Assembly (NCBI RefSeq): GCF_014204795.1
Contig: NZ_JACHMB010000001.1
Coordinates: forward strand, 2,604,001 to 2,668,000
DNA length: 64,000 bases
Direction of reading: 5' to 3'
Origin: Nonomuraea jabiensis
GTDB taxonomy: Bacteria; Actinomycetota; Actinomycetes; Streptosporangiales; Streptosporangiaceae
A program made the translations under genes and the position numbers. Below are positions 10,385 through 20,249 of the stretch, piece after piece. Positions within the stretch are counted from its first letter, which is position 1. Each line of letters begins with the position of its first letter. The notes beneath the pieces are model-generated. The model worked only from the letters and a program-made list of their open reading frames with translations, did no database searches and was not told the DNA's origin.

Positions 10385-12928
10385 GACGGTGATGCTCCAG
10401 GAGTCGAGGACGCCGGTGTCACCGGCGTAGACGTCCTCGATGTCGAGCACCCAGGTGCCCGCCGCCTGCTGGCTCACCGGGACGGAGAACGTCCTGGTGC
10501 CGTACTGCGTGCAGGTCGTGCCGCCGTACCTGTCGACCGCGTACCAGGTGCCGCTCGGCCCGCGTACCCAGATGTCGAGGTCCTCCGCGCACGTGTGGCT
10601 GATCGTGATGGAGATCTTGACCGGTGAGGTCGCGGTCCCCGTCGCGGTGGAGGTGATCGAGCTCTGGGTGTTGTTGAAGTCGGTGATCGGATAGTCGGTG
10701 CCGTTGGTGAACGTCCGGCCGCCCGAGGTGGTCTGGACGGTCAGCGTGTACGTCGCCGTGTGCGTGGCCGTCACGCCGGTGGCCGTCACCGTGACGGTGT
10801 AGCTGCCGGCCGGGGTGGTGGCCGCGGTCGAGATCGTCAGCGTGGACGATCCGCCCGAGGTCACCGAGGCCGGGTTGAACGCCGCCGTGGCGCCGGTCGG
10901 CAGTCCGCTTGCCGACAGGTTCACCGTCTGCGCGGTGCCCGCCGTGGTGGCCGTGCTGATCGTGGAGGTGGCCGCCGAGCCCGCCTGCACCGTGCCGGAC
11001 GTCGGGCTGAGGGAGATCGAGAAGTCACGCGTCGGCGGGTTCGAGCTGACGGTGAGCGCGTACGTCGCCGTGTGCGTCGTCGAGCCGGTCCCCGTGACGG
11101 TGATGTTGTACGTGCCCGCAGCCGTCGACGAGCCGACCGAGAGCGTCAGCGTCGAGGAGTTGCCCGAGGTCACCGACGACGGGCTGAAGCTCGCCGTGGT
11201 GCCGCTGGGCAGCCCGGAAGCGCTCAGGCTCACGGTCTGGGCGCTGCCGGAGGTGGTCTGCGTGCCGACCGTGACCGTCGCCTGGCCGCCGGGCGCCGCG
11301 CTGCCGGACGTCGGGCTGAGGGAGATCGAGAAGTCGCTGGTCGAGGTGCCGCACGCGGGCTCGCCCGAGGCCGCCGCCACGCTGACCGCGCTCCACGCCG
11401 CCTTGGTGGTGTTGCACTGGGCGCTGTTGGCCCCGAACAGCTCGATCGCGGCCGCGACCGAGGCTGCGCGGATGTTGGTGTACCGCCAGGACGAGGTCTT
11501 GCGGGCCAGCGCGCCCATGTAGATCTTGCCGGCGTTCTGGATGCCGACGCCGGTGACCGACGAGGGGCCGCCGGAGCAGATCGGGCTGGACGGCTTGCCG
11601 CCGCCGGGGTTGTTGCCCTCGGCCAGCAGGTAGAACCAGTGGTTCAGCGGGCCCGCCGCCGCGTGCACCTCGGTGCTCGGGATCGAGGAGGAGTAGCAGT
11701 TCGGGTCGCCGAGCGCGCTCGGGTTGTACATGTTGCGGATCGGCCCGTCGCCGACCAGGTCGACCTCCTCGCCGACCAGGTAGTCGGCCGGGTCGTTCGG
11801 GTTGGCGGCGTACGCCTCGGTGAGCGCGCCGAAGATGTCGCCGGTGCCCTCGTTGATGCCGCCGTTCTCGTTGCCCGACCCGGCGCCGCCCGGCGTGGTC
11901 TGGAAGATCGCGTGCCCGAACTCGTGCGCCACGACGTCGATCGGGGTCGCCTGCCGGCTGTTGGCCTGGTTGTGGCCGAAGTTGGTGTAGCTGCCGTTCC
12001 AGTAGGCGTTCACGTCATTGAGCCCGACCCGCGCGGGGAAGCCGCGGCCGCTGCCGTTGATGCCGTTGCGGCCCAGCCAGTCGCGCAGCATGTCCCACTC
12101 GCGCTGCACGCTGTAGAGCGCGTCCACGCAGGCGGTCTCCAGGTTGGTGCCGGAGCCGTTGCCCCAGGCGTCGTCGGTGCCGGTGTAGGCGCTGCCGTTC
12201 TGGCCGCCGCACTGGATGCCGGGCCTGGACGTGTCGGTCATCGAGTACGAGCTGCCGGAGCCGCTCGTCCCGATGGTGACCTGGCCGTAGTAGTAGCCGT
12301 TGCCGGTGCCGGCGCGTACGAGGTCGTACGAGTCGGCGATCTCACCGGTACGCGCGTCCACGAACACGTGCTGGATGCTCGGCTTGCCGCCGGCGATGCC
12401 GCTGACCATGGCGTCCCAGGCCAGCCTCGGCTTCTCGCCCCAGGCCAGCACGACCAGACGGGGCGTCGCGGTGTCGTCCACGCGCGAGAGCTTCGTCCTG
12501 GCGACCTCGGTGGCCTTGCCGGCGCTGATCGTGGCCCTGGTCGGCACGTCGCCCGGGGTGGGGCCCGTCGCCGCGACCGTGTCCCGGACGTTCCCCGCCG
12601 CGTCGGTGACCACGACGGCGTCGCCGCCGACCATCGGCAGGCCCTTGTACGTGCGCTCGTACGACACGTAGAACATGTCCGCCGCGCCCGGGGTGACCGC
12701 CACGCGGCTGTAGGCCTCGTCGGGGCCCCGGGTGAGCTCGTCGAGCTGGCTGGAGACGGCCTTGTCGGCCACCTGTGCGGCGAGCGAGGCGGGGTCACTC
12801 ACGCGCGCCGTCTGCTGCTGCTGCGGTGCGGCTCCGGGAGGGGCGGCGTTCGCGGGCGGCGTCTGTAACGCCAGTGTCGTGGCCGTGGCCACGCCGACGA
12901 CCGCCGCGAGTAAGGCTTTGCGTTTCAC
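10382..12928 (-). CDS. Secreted M4-family (thermolysin-like) metalloprotease with Ig-like repeats and P-domain
   Basis: An 848-aa preproprotein. GTG 12928 is chosen because GAAAGGAG lies ten bases before it and a signal peptide (MKRKALLAAVVGVATATTLA) begins there. A propeptide (~50-230) precedes the zinc protease domain with HEFGH (H335-H339) and the downstream ligand motif NEGTGDIFG. About 95-residue repeats follow twice, each starting DFSISLSPTSG and ending TATYxLTV, and look like Ig/PPC-type stalks. The C-terminus is a proprotein-convertase P-domain (ITISHTCAEDLDIWVRGPSG). It is probably a nutrient-scavenging extracellular neutral protease. It converges on the LAL gene and diverges from the SARP gene. 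Confidence 0.93.
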   Translation of the reverse strand: MKRKALLAAVVGVATATTLALQTPPANAAPPGAAPQQQQTARVSDPASLAAQVADKAVSSQLDELTRGPDEAYSRVAVTPGAADMFYVSYERTYKGLPMVGGDAVVVTDAAGNVRDTVAATGPTPGDVPTRATISAGKATEVARTKLSRVDDTATPRLVVLAWGEKPRLAWDAMVSGIAGGKPSIQHVFVDARTGEIADSYDLVRAGTGNGYYYGQVTIGTSGSGSSYSMTDTSRPGIQCGGQNGSAYTGTDDAWGNGSGTNLETACVDALYSVQREWDMLRDWLGRNGINGSGRGFPARVGLNDVNAYWNGSYTNFGHNQANSRQATPIDVVAHEFGHAIFQTTPGGAGSGNENGGINEGTGDIFGALTEAYAANPNDPADYLVGEEVDLVGDGPIRNMYNPSALGDPNCYSSSIPSTEVHAAAGPLNHWFYLLAEGNNPGGGKPSSPICSGGPSSVTGVGIQNAGKIYMGALARKTSSWRYTNIRAASVAAAIELFGANSAQCNTTKAAWSAVSVAAASGEPACGTSTSDFSISLSPTSGSAAPGGQATVTVGTQTTSGSAQTVSLSASGLPSGTTASFSPSSVTSGNSSTLTLSVGSSTAAGTYNITVTGTGSTTHTATYALTVSSNPPTRDFSISLSPTSGTVQAGSAATSTISTATTAGTAQTVNLSASGLPTGATAAFNPASVTSGGSSTLTISTAATTPAGSYTVTVTATGVTATHTATYTLTVQTTSGGRTFTNGTDYPITDFNNTQSSITSTATGTATSPVKISITISHTCAEDLDIWVRGPSGTWYAVDRYGGTTCTQYGTRTFSVPVSQQAAGTWVLDIEDVYAGDTGVLDSWSITV

Positions 12929-13122
12929 GGCTGTGCTGCTCCTTTCGACGTTCTCCCTCGGGCTCGGCACGCTTCGTGAGCGCACGACGGCCCTCGCGCC
13001 GCACGGGGATCGCCTCGGCGGCGGGATCGCGGGGAGATTGGGGGGTGGGAAGCTAGCAGTGCTGTTGCGCCTTGATGCCGCGACGCTAAACGGTCACTCC
13101 CGACTGGGAAATACGTATACGC

Positions 13123-13140
13123 ATCGGTAGCTATACCGAT
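13123..13140. promoter_or_regulatory. Perfect inverted repeat in the divergent protease/SARP region
   Basis: ATCGGTA (13123-13129) and TACCGAT (13134-13140) flank GCTA, only 39 bases before the SARP start. It lies in a short A/T-richer patch with TACGTA just upstream. It could be an operator or the promoter region of either divergent gene; no known regulator site is recognised. Confidence 0.4.
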
Positions 13141-13179
13141 AATTCCGTTTCACCTGCTCAGTTGCGGGACAATCGGGGC

Positions 13180-16100
13180 GTGCAATTCGGCATCCTGGGC
13201 CCGCTCCTGGTGCGCTCCCCCGGTGGCGAGCCCCTGGCGATCGGGGGTCCGCGCCCGCGTGCCCTGCTCGCGTTGCTGCTGCTCGACGCCGGCCGGATGG
13301 TGAGCGTCGAACGGCTCATCGACGGCCAGTACGGCGACCGGCCGCCCACGGAGGCCGCCAACGCCATCCAGGCGCAGATCTCCCGGCTCAGGCGGAGCCT
13401 GCCTGCCGGCCTCATCGAGTTCCACGGGTCGGGATACCGGCTGGCAGTCTCGCCGGACGACGTGGACGCGCACCGGTTCGAGCGGCTGTCCCGCGAGGGG
13501 CGCAAGCTGCTGGCGGCCGGTCGGTTCCCGGGAGCCGCCTCCTCGCTCAGGGAAGCCCTGGAGCTGTGGCGGGGACCGGCGCTCGCGGACGTCGCCGACG
13601 CGCCGTTCGCGGGGCCGCAGGCGCTCCGGCTGGAGGAGCTGCGGCTCTCGGCCATGGAGGACCTGATGGAGGCCGAGCTGGGCCTGCCCGAGGGCAGCCC
13701 GGTGGCCGCGCTGCAGGATCTGGTGGCCGCGCATCCGCTGCGCGAGCGGCCACGCGGGCTGCTGATGCGCGCGCTGGAGGCGGCGGGGCGGCCGTCCGAG
13801 GCGCTGACGGTCTTCGACGAGACGCGCCGCCTGCTCGCCGACGAGCTCGGCACCGACCCCTCACCCGAACTGGCGGCCCTGCACCTGGCGATCCTGCGCG
13901 CCGAACGGCACCAGGTCCGGCGGGTCGCGCCGCCGGCCCAGCTGAACCGGCTCGTCGGGCGGGAGGAGGAGCTCGCGCGGCTGACCGCCCTGCGCGGGGT
14001 CCGCCTGGTGACGCTCGTCGGGCCGGGCGGCATCGGCAAGACGCGCCTGGCCATCGAAGCCGCCACCCACCTCCAACACCCGGCCACGACCACCACCCCC
14101 GAACCCCCGGGCACGACCTCCACCGGCCTACCCCGGGGGACGGCCACCGCAGACGGGGCTGCGGTGTGGCGCGTGCGGGAGGCGTGTTTCGTGGACCTGT
14201 CGCTGGTGGACGGGACCGGGCAGGTGGCGGGAGCGGTGCTGGCCGCGCTGGGATTGCGCGAGCCGGCGCTGCACGGCCTCCCCGACCCCACCGAACGCCT
14301 GGTGGCGGCGCTGGCCGAGCAGGACCTCCTCCTCGTCCTGGACAACTGCGAACACGTGCTCGCCGAGGTCGCCACGCTGGCCCGCCGCCTCCTCGCCGCC
14401 GCCCCCGATCTGATGATCATGGCCACGAGCAGGGAGCCGCTGGGCATCACCGGCGAGCACCTGGTCCCGCTGGCACCCCTCCCCACAGACCCGGCCGTCA
14501 AGCTGTTCGCCGAACGGGCAGCGGCCGTGCGGCAGGAGTTCGCGGTCGGGCCCGGCAACCTGGACGCCGTCCTGCGGATCTGCGCGGCGCTGGACTGCCT
14601 GCCGCTGGCCATCGAGCTGGCGGCGGCCCGGATGCGCACGTTCGGCGTGGAGGAGATCGCCACCCGGCTGGCCGAGCACGACCGGTTCCGGCTGCTGTCG
14701 CGCGGCGACCGTACCGCCCCCATGCGCCACCAGACGCTGCACGCCATCGTGGAGTGGAGCTGGAGCCTGCTCGACGCCGAGGAGCAGGCGCTGGCCAGGC
14801 AGTTCTCCGTGTTCGCCGGGGGCGCGAGCCTGGAGGCGGTGGAACGGGTGTGCGGCGCGGACAGCGCCGACCTGCTGGCCGACCTGGTGGACAAGTCGCT
14901 GGTCGAGACCGACGGCGAGCGCTACCACATGCTCGACACCATCCGCCTGTTCTGCGCGGAGCGGCTGGCGGAGGCGGGCGAGGAGGATCGGCTGAGAGCG
15001 GCCCACGCCGCCTGGTTCCTGGAGTTCGCGCGCCGCACCGACGGCCTCCTCTACAGCGCCGAGCAGCTCCGGGGGCTGGCCCTGCTCTCGGCCGACAACG
15101 CGAACCTGCAGGCGGCGCTGCGGTGGAGCGTCGAGCACGACCCGCCGGCGGCGGCGCGGCTGGTGGCGGCGCTGGCCATGTACTGGTGGCTCAGCGGGCG
15201 GCGGGGCCAGGCGACCCGGCACGCCGTGCGGCTCCTCGACGCGATCGGCCCCGAACTGGGGGAGGAGTACCTGCTGGTGGTGCTGCACGCCGTACCCGAC
15301 GCCGAGTCCCCGCACTGGAAGCAGGCCTGGACGGTCATCGGCTCGCTGGAGCGGCCGATGCGGTGCCGGTTCGGCCCGGCCCTGTGGGGGATGCTCGCGG
15401 GGCCGCCCCCGCCCGGGGAGGCGGTCGCCGTCCGCGTGATCGGGTCCGACCCGTGGAGCAAGGCGCTCGGACGGTTCAGCGGCGCGCTGCTGGAGCTGCT
15501 GAGCGGCGACGTCGCCAGCGCGGAGCGGGGACTGGAGTCGATGATCGCGGAGTTCGGCGCCCTGGGCGAGCGCTGGGGGAAGACGCAGGGGCTCGACTGG
15601 CTCGGGCTGATCGCGAGCTGGCGCGGTGAGTGGGGACGCGCCATGGGGCTGTGGCAGGAAGCGGTCGGCCTGCTCGAAGAGCTCGGGGCGATGGAGGAGC
15701 TGGCGGACGTGCTGCACCGGCGCGCCGAGGCGCACTGGCGGGCCGGGGACGCGCCGGCCGCCCGCGCCGACTGCGAGCGGGCCGGGGAGCTGGCGCGCCG
15801 GCTCGGGCGGCCGGAACAGACGGCGTGGGTGAGCCTGCGGCTGGGCGAGATGGCCCGCCTGGAGGGTGACCTGGCGGAGGCGTCCCGCCACCTGGAGGCC
15901 GCGCTCGCCGCCTCCGAGACCGGCCTGTTCTCAGCCCACGGGGCCAGGTCGCACGTGCTGACGGCGCTCGGCCGGCTGGCCGAGGCGACCGGCGACGCCC
16001 CCGAGGCCGCGCGCCGGCACGCGGAGGCCCTGGCCATGACCCTGAACTCGCCGCTGACCACCGACCTCGCCCACGCCACGGAAGGCCTGGCGGGCCAGTG

Positions 16101-16443
16101 CCTCCTGGACGGTGCGGGAGATCTGGCGGGCCGGGCCCTGGACGCCGGAGAAGATCCGGCGGGTCCGCGCGTGCTGGGCAGCGCGGAAAGACCGGCGGGC
16201 CGGGGCCTGGACGGCGTATCGGTGGGCGGTGGATCGGCGGAGCGGGCGGCGGTGCTGCTCGGGGTGGGGGTGGCGTTGCGCGGCATGGCCGTCGCCGGGG
16301 ATCGGGACGTCGCCAGGATCGCCGCCACCGCCACGGACGTCCTCGGACCGGCGGGATTCGCGGCGGCGTACTCCAGGGGGGCGTCGATGAGCAGGGACGA
16401 CGCGCTCGCCACCCTGATCGCGCTCGCGGGCCCCGGCCACTGA
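13180..16443 (+). CDS. AfsR/SARP-type regulator with NB-ARC ATPase and TPR region
   Basis: A 1087-aa regulator. The N-terminal winged-helix domain (MQFGILGPLLV... ALLALLLLDAGR) is followed by the bacterial transcriptional activator domain (to ~250). An NB-ARC ATPase with P-loop LVGPGGIGKTRLAIEAA comes next, then a long helical C-terminal half with degenerate TPRs. AfsR-like proteins activate secondary metabolism or development after ATP-dependent oligomerisation. GTG 13180 gives the usual family N-terminus; a TTG at 13162 would add six residues. Residues near 305-320 are a Thr/Pro-rich insertion after the P-loop helix. No biosynthetic cluster is adjacent, so its targets are unknown. Confidence 0.9.
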   Translation: MQFGILGPLLVRSPGGEPLAIGGPRPRALLALLLLDAGRMVSVERLIDGQYGDRPPTEAANAIQAQISRLRRSLPAGLIEFHGSGYRLAVSPDDVDAHRFERLSREGRKLLAAGRFPGAASSLREALELWRGPALADVADAPFAGPQALRLEELRLSAMEDLMEAELGLPEGSPVAALQDLVAAHPLRERPRGLLMRALEAAGRPSEALTVFDETRRLLADELGTDPSPELAALHLAILRAERHQVRRVAPPAQLNRLVGREEELARLTALRGVRLVTLVGPGGIGKTRLAIEAATHLQHPATTTTPEPPGTTSTGLPRGTATADGAAVWRVREACFVDLSLVDGTGQVAGAVLAALGLREPALHGLPDPTERLVAALAEQDLLLVLDNCEHVLAEVATLARRLLAAAPDLMIMATSREPLGITGEHLVPLAPLPTDPAVKLFAERAAAVRQEFAVGPGNLDAVLRICAALDCLPLAIELAAARMRTFGVEEIATRLAEHDRFRLLSRGDRTAPMRHQTLHAIVEWSWSLLDAEEQALARQFSVFAGGASLEAVERVCGADSADLLADLVDKSLVETDGERYHMLDTIRLFCAERLAEAGEEDRLRAAHAAWFLEFARRTDGLLYSAEQLRGLALLSADNANLQAALRWSVEHDPPAAARLVAALAMYWWLSGRRGQATRHAVRLLDAIGPELGEEYLLVVLHAVPDAESPHWKQAWTVIGSLERPMRCRFGPALWGMLAGPPPPGEAVAVRVIGSDPWSKALGRFSGALLELLSGDVASAERGLESMIAEFGALGERWGKTQGLDWLGLIASWRGEWGRAMGLWQEAVGLLEELGAMEELADVLHRRAEAHWRAGDAPAARADCERAGELARRLGRPEQTAWVSLRLGEMARLEGDLAEASRHLEAALAASETGLFSAHGARSHVLTALGRLAEATGDAPEAARRHAEALAMTLNSPLTTDLAHATEGLAGQCLLDGAGDLAGRALDAGEDPAGPRVLGSAERPAGRGLDGVSVGGGSAERAAVLLGVGVALRGMAVAGDRDVARIAATATDVLGPAGFAAAYSRGASMSRDDALATLIALAGPGH

Positions 16444-16458
16444 CCCAACGCTGACCCC

Positions 16459-16530
16459 GGTCGGGGCGCCGGTCGGGGCGCCGGTCGGGGCGCCGGTCGG
16501 GGCGCCGGTCGGGGCGCCGGTCGGGGCGGC
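16459..16530. repeat. Six tandem 12-bp repeats downstream of the SARP gene
   Basis: GGTCGGGGCGCC is repeated six times without interruption; the last copy reads GGTCGGGGCGGC. It starts 16 bases after the SARP stop and ends 77 bases before the monooxygenase start. Each unit contains the GGCGCC palindrome across its junction, so the RNA or single strand can fold in many registers. Confidence 0.92.
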
Positions 16531-16606
16531 GGTCGCTGACGGGGGCCGGCCCGGTTGTCAGCCGACGGTCGCTCCGCTATCAGCGGCGCTCGCGAAGCTG
16601 ACGGAC

Positions 16607-17749
16607 ATGAAGAACGCCAACGTCCTCATCTCCGGCGCCAGCATCGGCGGCCCCGCCCTCGCCCTCATGCTCTCCCGCTACGGCTTCAACGTCACCGTCG
16701 TCGAGAAGGCCCCGTCGCTGCGCCCCGGCGGCCAGGCCGTCGACTTCAAGGGCCACACTCACCGCACCGTCCTGACCCGCATGGGGGTGCTCAAGGACAT
16801 CGAGGCGCTCCAGACCGGCGGCACCGACCAGGTGATCGTCGACGCGGACGGCCACAAGGTGGCGGTCATACCCGGCGAGTTCACCGGCGGCGAGATCGAG
16901 ATCAAGCGCGGCGACCTGTCCAGGGTCTTCTACGAGAAGACCGCCGCGAGCTGCGAGTACGTCTTCGGCGACTCGATCACCTCGCTCACCGAGACCCCCG
17001 GCGGCGTGCACGTCACCTTCGAACGCTCCGCCCCCCGCACATTCGACCTGGTGGTGGGGGCGGACGGCATCCACTCCAACGTCCGCCGCCTCGCCTTCGG
17101 CCCCGAGGCCGACTACGTCAAGCACCTCGGCTACTACTACGCCCTGGTCGACGTCGAGGGGGACTTCGGCACGGTCTCGAAGATGTACAACGAGCCCGGC
17201 AGGATGGCCGCCGTCGGCGGGCCGAAGGCGCCCGCGTTCTTCGTCTTCGCCTCCGAGCGCCTCGACTACGACCGGTACGACATGCGGCAGCAGAAAAACC
17301 TGCTGACCCGCGCCTACGCCGGCATGGGCTGGCAGGGCCCGGCGCTCATGGAGGCGGTGCGCCGCTCCCCGGACGTCTACCTCGACTCCATCAGCCAGGC
17401 CTCCATCGACCGCTACAGCCAGGGCCGCGTGGTGCTGCTCGGCGACGCCGCGTACGGCAACACCCTGGCCGGCTTCGGCACGGGCCTGGCCGTGGTCGGC
17501 GCGTACGTGCTCGCGGGCGAGCTCAAGCGGGCCGGCGGCGATCACCGCGTGGCCTTCGCCCAGTACGAGGAGCAGTTGCGCGGATACGCCAAGATCGCCA
17601 AGAACGGCAACGCGGGCCCCTTCCTCGCCCCTCGCACCAGGAAGGGGATCCGGATGCGGAACTGGATCTTCAAGTACAACTTCCTGTTCGGTTGGATGAT
17701 GAAGATGACCGACAAGTTCGCGAACGACATCGTCCTGAAGGAGTACTGA
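16607..17749 (+). CDS. FAD-dependent monooxygenase (PHBH/TetX-like)
   Basis: A 380-aa class A flavoprotein hydroxylase. It has the ADP-binding GxGxxG-type segment ISGASIGGPALALML (with Ser in place of the first Gly's neighbour), the mid-protein motif VVGADGIHSNVRR, and the FAD-ribityl motif VVLLGDAAYGNTLAGFGTGLA. Members hydroxylate aromatic or tetracycline-like substrates with NAD(P)H and O2. It starts at ATG 16607 without a strong ribosome site. A small secreted protein follows 33 bases on. The substrate is unknown. Confidence 0.88.
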   Translation: MKNANVLISGASIGGPALALMLSRYGFNVTVVEKAPSLRPGGQAVDFKGHTHRTVLTRMGVLKDIEALQTGGTDQVIVDADGHKVAVIPGEFTGGEIEIKRGDLSRVFYEKTAASCEYVFGDSITSLTETPGGVHVTFERSAPRTFDLVVGADGIHSNVRRLAFGPEADYVKHLGYYYALVDVEGDFGTVSKMYNEPGRMAAVGGPKAPAFFVFASERLDYDRYDMRQQKNLLTRAYAGMGWQGPALMEAVRRSPDVYLDSISQASIDRYSQGRVVLLGDAAYGNTLAGFGTGLAVVGAYVLAGELKRAGGDHRVAFAQYEEQLRGYAKIAKNGNAGPFLAPRTRKGIRMRNWIFKYNFLFGWMMKMTDKFANDIVLKEY

Positions 17750-17782
17750 ACTTTTTTCACATCTGTCACATCCAACCCACAC

Positions 17783-18355
17783 ATGAACAAGATTCAGCAG
17801 ATTGCCGCCCTGTCCCTGCTGCCCGCCGCCGCGGCCCTGATCGCCCTGCCCGCCCAGGCCGCGGAACGCCCCACCTGCCCCGTCCCGACCAAGGCGGAGG
17901 CGAAGCGGTCGGCCGACAGCAAGATCGACAAGCCTGCCAGGGGCGCCACCGCCATCAAGGGGGTCCGCGTCAACCACATCCCGAAGGGCTTCACCTACGG
18001 CACGGTCGCCGTCAACAAGCACGACGGCATCACCGAGTACGGCTACCAGTGGTCCGACGACCGCGACGACGTGGACCGCAAGCACCGCTCACTCTGGGTC
18101 AGGGTCGTGTGCTGGCCGAAGGCGAGCAAGCCGGCGCAGCTCAAGAACGGGCCGTTCGACATCGGGACGTTCTCCGGCGACACCGAGACCGTGAAGATCG
18201 GCGGCCGTCAGGTGCTCACCCAGGAGGGCGACGGCGCGCTCGGCCACGGCCGGTACGCGGGCTGGGTCGAGCGCAAGGGAGTCGTCGTCACCGTGATGGC
18301 CAGCACGCCCCTCGTCCCCGAACTGTCGAAGATCATCGAGGGGATCAGGCTCTGA
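17783..18355 (+). CDS. Small secreted protein of unknown function
   Basis: A 190-aa protein with a clear signal peptide (MNKIQQIAALSLLPAAAALIALPAQAA). The mature part has one Cys near its start and one in the middle (VRVVCWPK), which could pair. It has the polar segment YGYQWSDDRDDVDRKHRSLW and no motif I recognise. It lies 33 bases after the monooxygenase and may be cotranscribed. The spacer contains a direct repeat, TCACATC (17758-17764 and 17767-17773). Its end overlaps the convergent methyltransferase by 11 bases. Confidence 0.72.
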   Translation: MNKIQQIAALSLLPAAAALIALPAQAAERPTCPVPTKAEAKRSADSKIDKPARGATAIKGVRVNHIPKGFTYGTVAVNKHDGITEYGYQWSDDRDDVDRKHRSLWVRVVCWPKASKPAQLKNGPFDIGTFSGDTETVKIGGRQVLTQEGDGALGHGRYAGWVERKGVVVTVMASTPLVPELSKIIEGIRL

Positions 18356-19163
18356 GCAGGCCGACCCCGCCGTCGATGCGGAGCTGCGGGGTGCCGTCCA
18401 GAAGGGGGATGTGGGGCTCGTCGTCGCCGAGGTGCCAGTCCTGGACGGGCACCAGGCCCGGCTCCATCAGCTCGAACCCGTCGAACAGCTCCAGCACCTC
18501 CTCCCGCGTCCGGAACCGCGCCTGCGCGGGGGTGCCGTGCGTCGCCATCGTGAGCTGGGCGATCGCCTCCTGAGCGCTCTCCGCCATCGCGTGGGTGGCC
18601 ACCAGACAGCTGCCCGGCACCATGCGCTTCCTGAAGGCGGACACGATGCCGCCGGGGTCCTCCTCGTCCATCACGTAGTGGAGCACCCCGACCATCAGCA
18701 CGCACACCGGCTGCTCGAAGTCGATCAGGCCGGTGACGCTGGGGTCGGAGAGGACGTCGTCGGGGCGGCGCAGATCCGCCTGGATGCTGGCGATGCCCGG
18801 CGAGTCGGCGAGCAGCACCTGCGCGTGCAGCCGCACCACGGGGTCGTAGTCCACGTAGACCACCCGGCAGGCCGGGTTCACCGAGCGGACGGTCTCGTGG
18901 ATGCTGGGCGAGGTCGGGATGCCGGTGCCCAGGTCGATGAACTGCCGCAGGCCCTGCTTCGCCAGATGGCGGACGGCCTCGACCTGGAACTTACGGTTGG
19001 CCCTGGCCACCAGGCGGGTGTCCGGGGCGACCGCGAGAAGCTTCTCCGCCACTGCCCGATCGACCGCGAGGTTGTCCTTGCCGCCGAGCAGATAGTCGTA
19101 CACCCGGGCGGAGCTGGGGACCGTGGGGTCCACACCGGGCGGAACGCGTTCTAGCTCGGTCAC
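18345..19163 (-). CDS. SAM-dependent methyltransferase, Methyltransf_19 (DUF574) family
   Basis: A 272-aa protein typical of the large actinobacterial DUF574 family. The N-terminal signature PSSARVYDYLLGGKDNLAVD is followed by the SAM-binding FIDLGTGIPTSPSIHE, an acidic VVYVDYDPVV and a distal VLMVGVLHYV. These proteins bind S-adenosylmethionine; the methyl acceptor is not known for most members, although many copies occur per genome. It starts at GTG 19163 with GGAG about 12 bases upstream. It stands alone on this strand. Confidence 0.9.
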   Translation of the reverse strand: MTELERVPPGVDPTVPSSARVYDYLLGGKDNLAVDRAVAEKLLAVAPDTRLVARANRKFQVEAVRHLAKQGLRQFIDLGTGIPTSPSIHETVRSVNPACRVVYVDYDPVVRLHAQVLLADSPGIASIQADLRRPDDVLSDPSVTGLIDFEQPVCVLMVGVLHYVMDEEDPGGIVSAFRKRMVPGSCLVATHAMAESAQEAIAQLTMATHGTPAQARFRTREEVLELFDGFELMEPGLVPVQDWHLGDDEPHIPLLDGTPQLRIDGGVGLLRA

Positions 19164-19301
19164 TGGGGGCCGTCTCCTTCCACGCGTGCGACTCCGAACG
19201 TCATACTACTCGGCAGTCCCGCACGTAATAGGGCATATTCAGCAGGCCCCCTTCAGCCGGGCCAGGATACCGAACAGAACAGGTTCTCGCCTGCCCGCCG
19301 A

Positions 19302-20249
19302 TCAGGAGAAGCGGGTCAGGAGCCCCTCGGCGGCGGCGAAGCCGGCGACCACGTCGGCCGCCGTGCGCCGCTCGCGCACCATCCCCACGGCCTGCCCGGC
19401 GTAGATGCAGGCCGTGTCGAAGTCGCCTTCGGCCCGCGCCGCCGCCAGCCGGGCCGGGGCGTCGTCGTCCGCGGCCAGCTCGTCCTCCCGCCCCGCCCAC
19501 TGGTCGAAGAACGCGTTGCGCAGCGCCCGCCCGCCGAACTCGGGCGGCCAGTCCAGGCGCTGGGCGATGTCGAACACCCGCCCGTACGCGGTGCCCGTCT
19601 CCTCGGCCGCCAGCAGGCGCTCGGTGGCCGCCGCCGAGAGGGCCGTCTCCGCACACCCCATGAAGGCCGTCCCCACCCAGGCCCCGGCGGCGCCGGCGGC
19701 CAGCACGGCGGCGAGCCCGCGCGCGGTCGAGATGCCGCCCGCCGCCAGCACCGGGACGCTCACCGCGTCGAGCACGCTCTGCAGCAGCGGCAGCGTGCCC
19801 ACCGCGTCGCGCCCGTGACCGCCCGCCTCGGCCCCGCGCGCCACGACCGCGTCCACCCCGGCCTGCTCGGCCGCGCGGGCCTCGTCGGTCGTGCCCGCCT
19901 GGGTGACGACCGTGATGCCCGCCTGCCGCAGCTCCTCCACATAACGTGCGTACGGCCCGAAGCTCACCGAGACGAGCGTGGGCCGCAGCTCGAGCACGGC
20001 GTCGAACTGGGCCGGGTTGCCGGTCAGCGCCCAGGCCATGAGCCCGATCCCGTACGGACCGCCGCTCGCGACTGCGGCCTCCTTGGTGATCCACTCTCCC
20101 GTGGCCGCGCCGGCGACCCCGATCATGCCGAGCGCGCCCGCCTCGGAGACGGCGGCGGCCAGCCGGCCCGCGCCCACCCCCGCCATCGGCGCCCCCACCA
20201 CGGGCACCGCCAGGCCGAACCGTTCGGTAAGCCATGTGCGCAAGGTCAT
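19302..20249 (-). CDS. Nitronate monooxygenase / 2-nitropropane dioxygenase-like FMN protein
   Basis: A 315-aa TIM-barrel flavoprotein. Family features are PVVGAPMAGVGAGRLAAAVS at the N-terminus, the EAGGHGRD phosphate-side loop, and the FMN-binding VPVLAAGGISTARGLAAVL plus GAWVGTAFMGC. These enzymes oxidise alkyl nitronates, and some are FMN-dependent enoyl-type reductases. The frame is open upstream to 20477, but ATG 20249 with AGGGGGG before it matches the family N-terminus. No partner gene is adjacent. Confidence 0.88.
   Translation of the reverse strand: MTLRTWLTERFGLAVPVVGAPMAGVGAGRLAAAVSEAGALGMIGVAGAATGEWITKEAAVASGGPYGIGLMAWALTGNPAQFDAVLELRPTLVSVSFGPYARYVEELRQAGITVVTQAGTTDEARAAEQAGVDAVVARGAEAGGHGRDAVGTLPLLQSVLDAVSVPVLAAGGISTARGLAAVLAAGAAGAWVGTAFMGCAETALSAAATERLLAAEETGTAYGRVFDIAQRLDWPPEFGGRALRNAFFDQWAGREDELAADDDAPARLAAARAEGDFDTACIYAGQAVGMVRERRTAADVVAGFAAAEGLLTRFS

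Noticed and set aside
16459-16530. CRISPR-like array
   Set aside because: The 12-bp units are directly adjacent with no spacers, and no cas gene is present.
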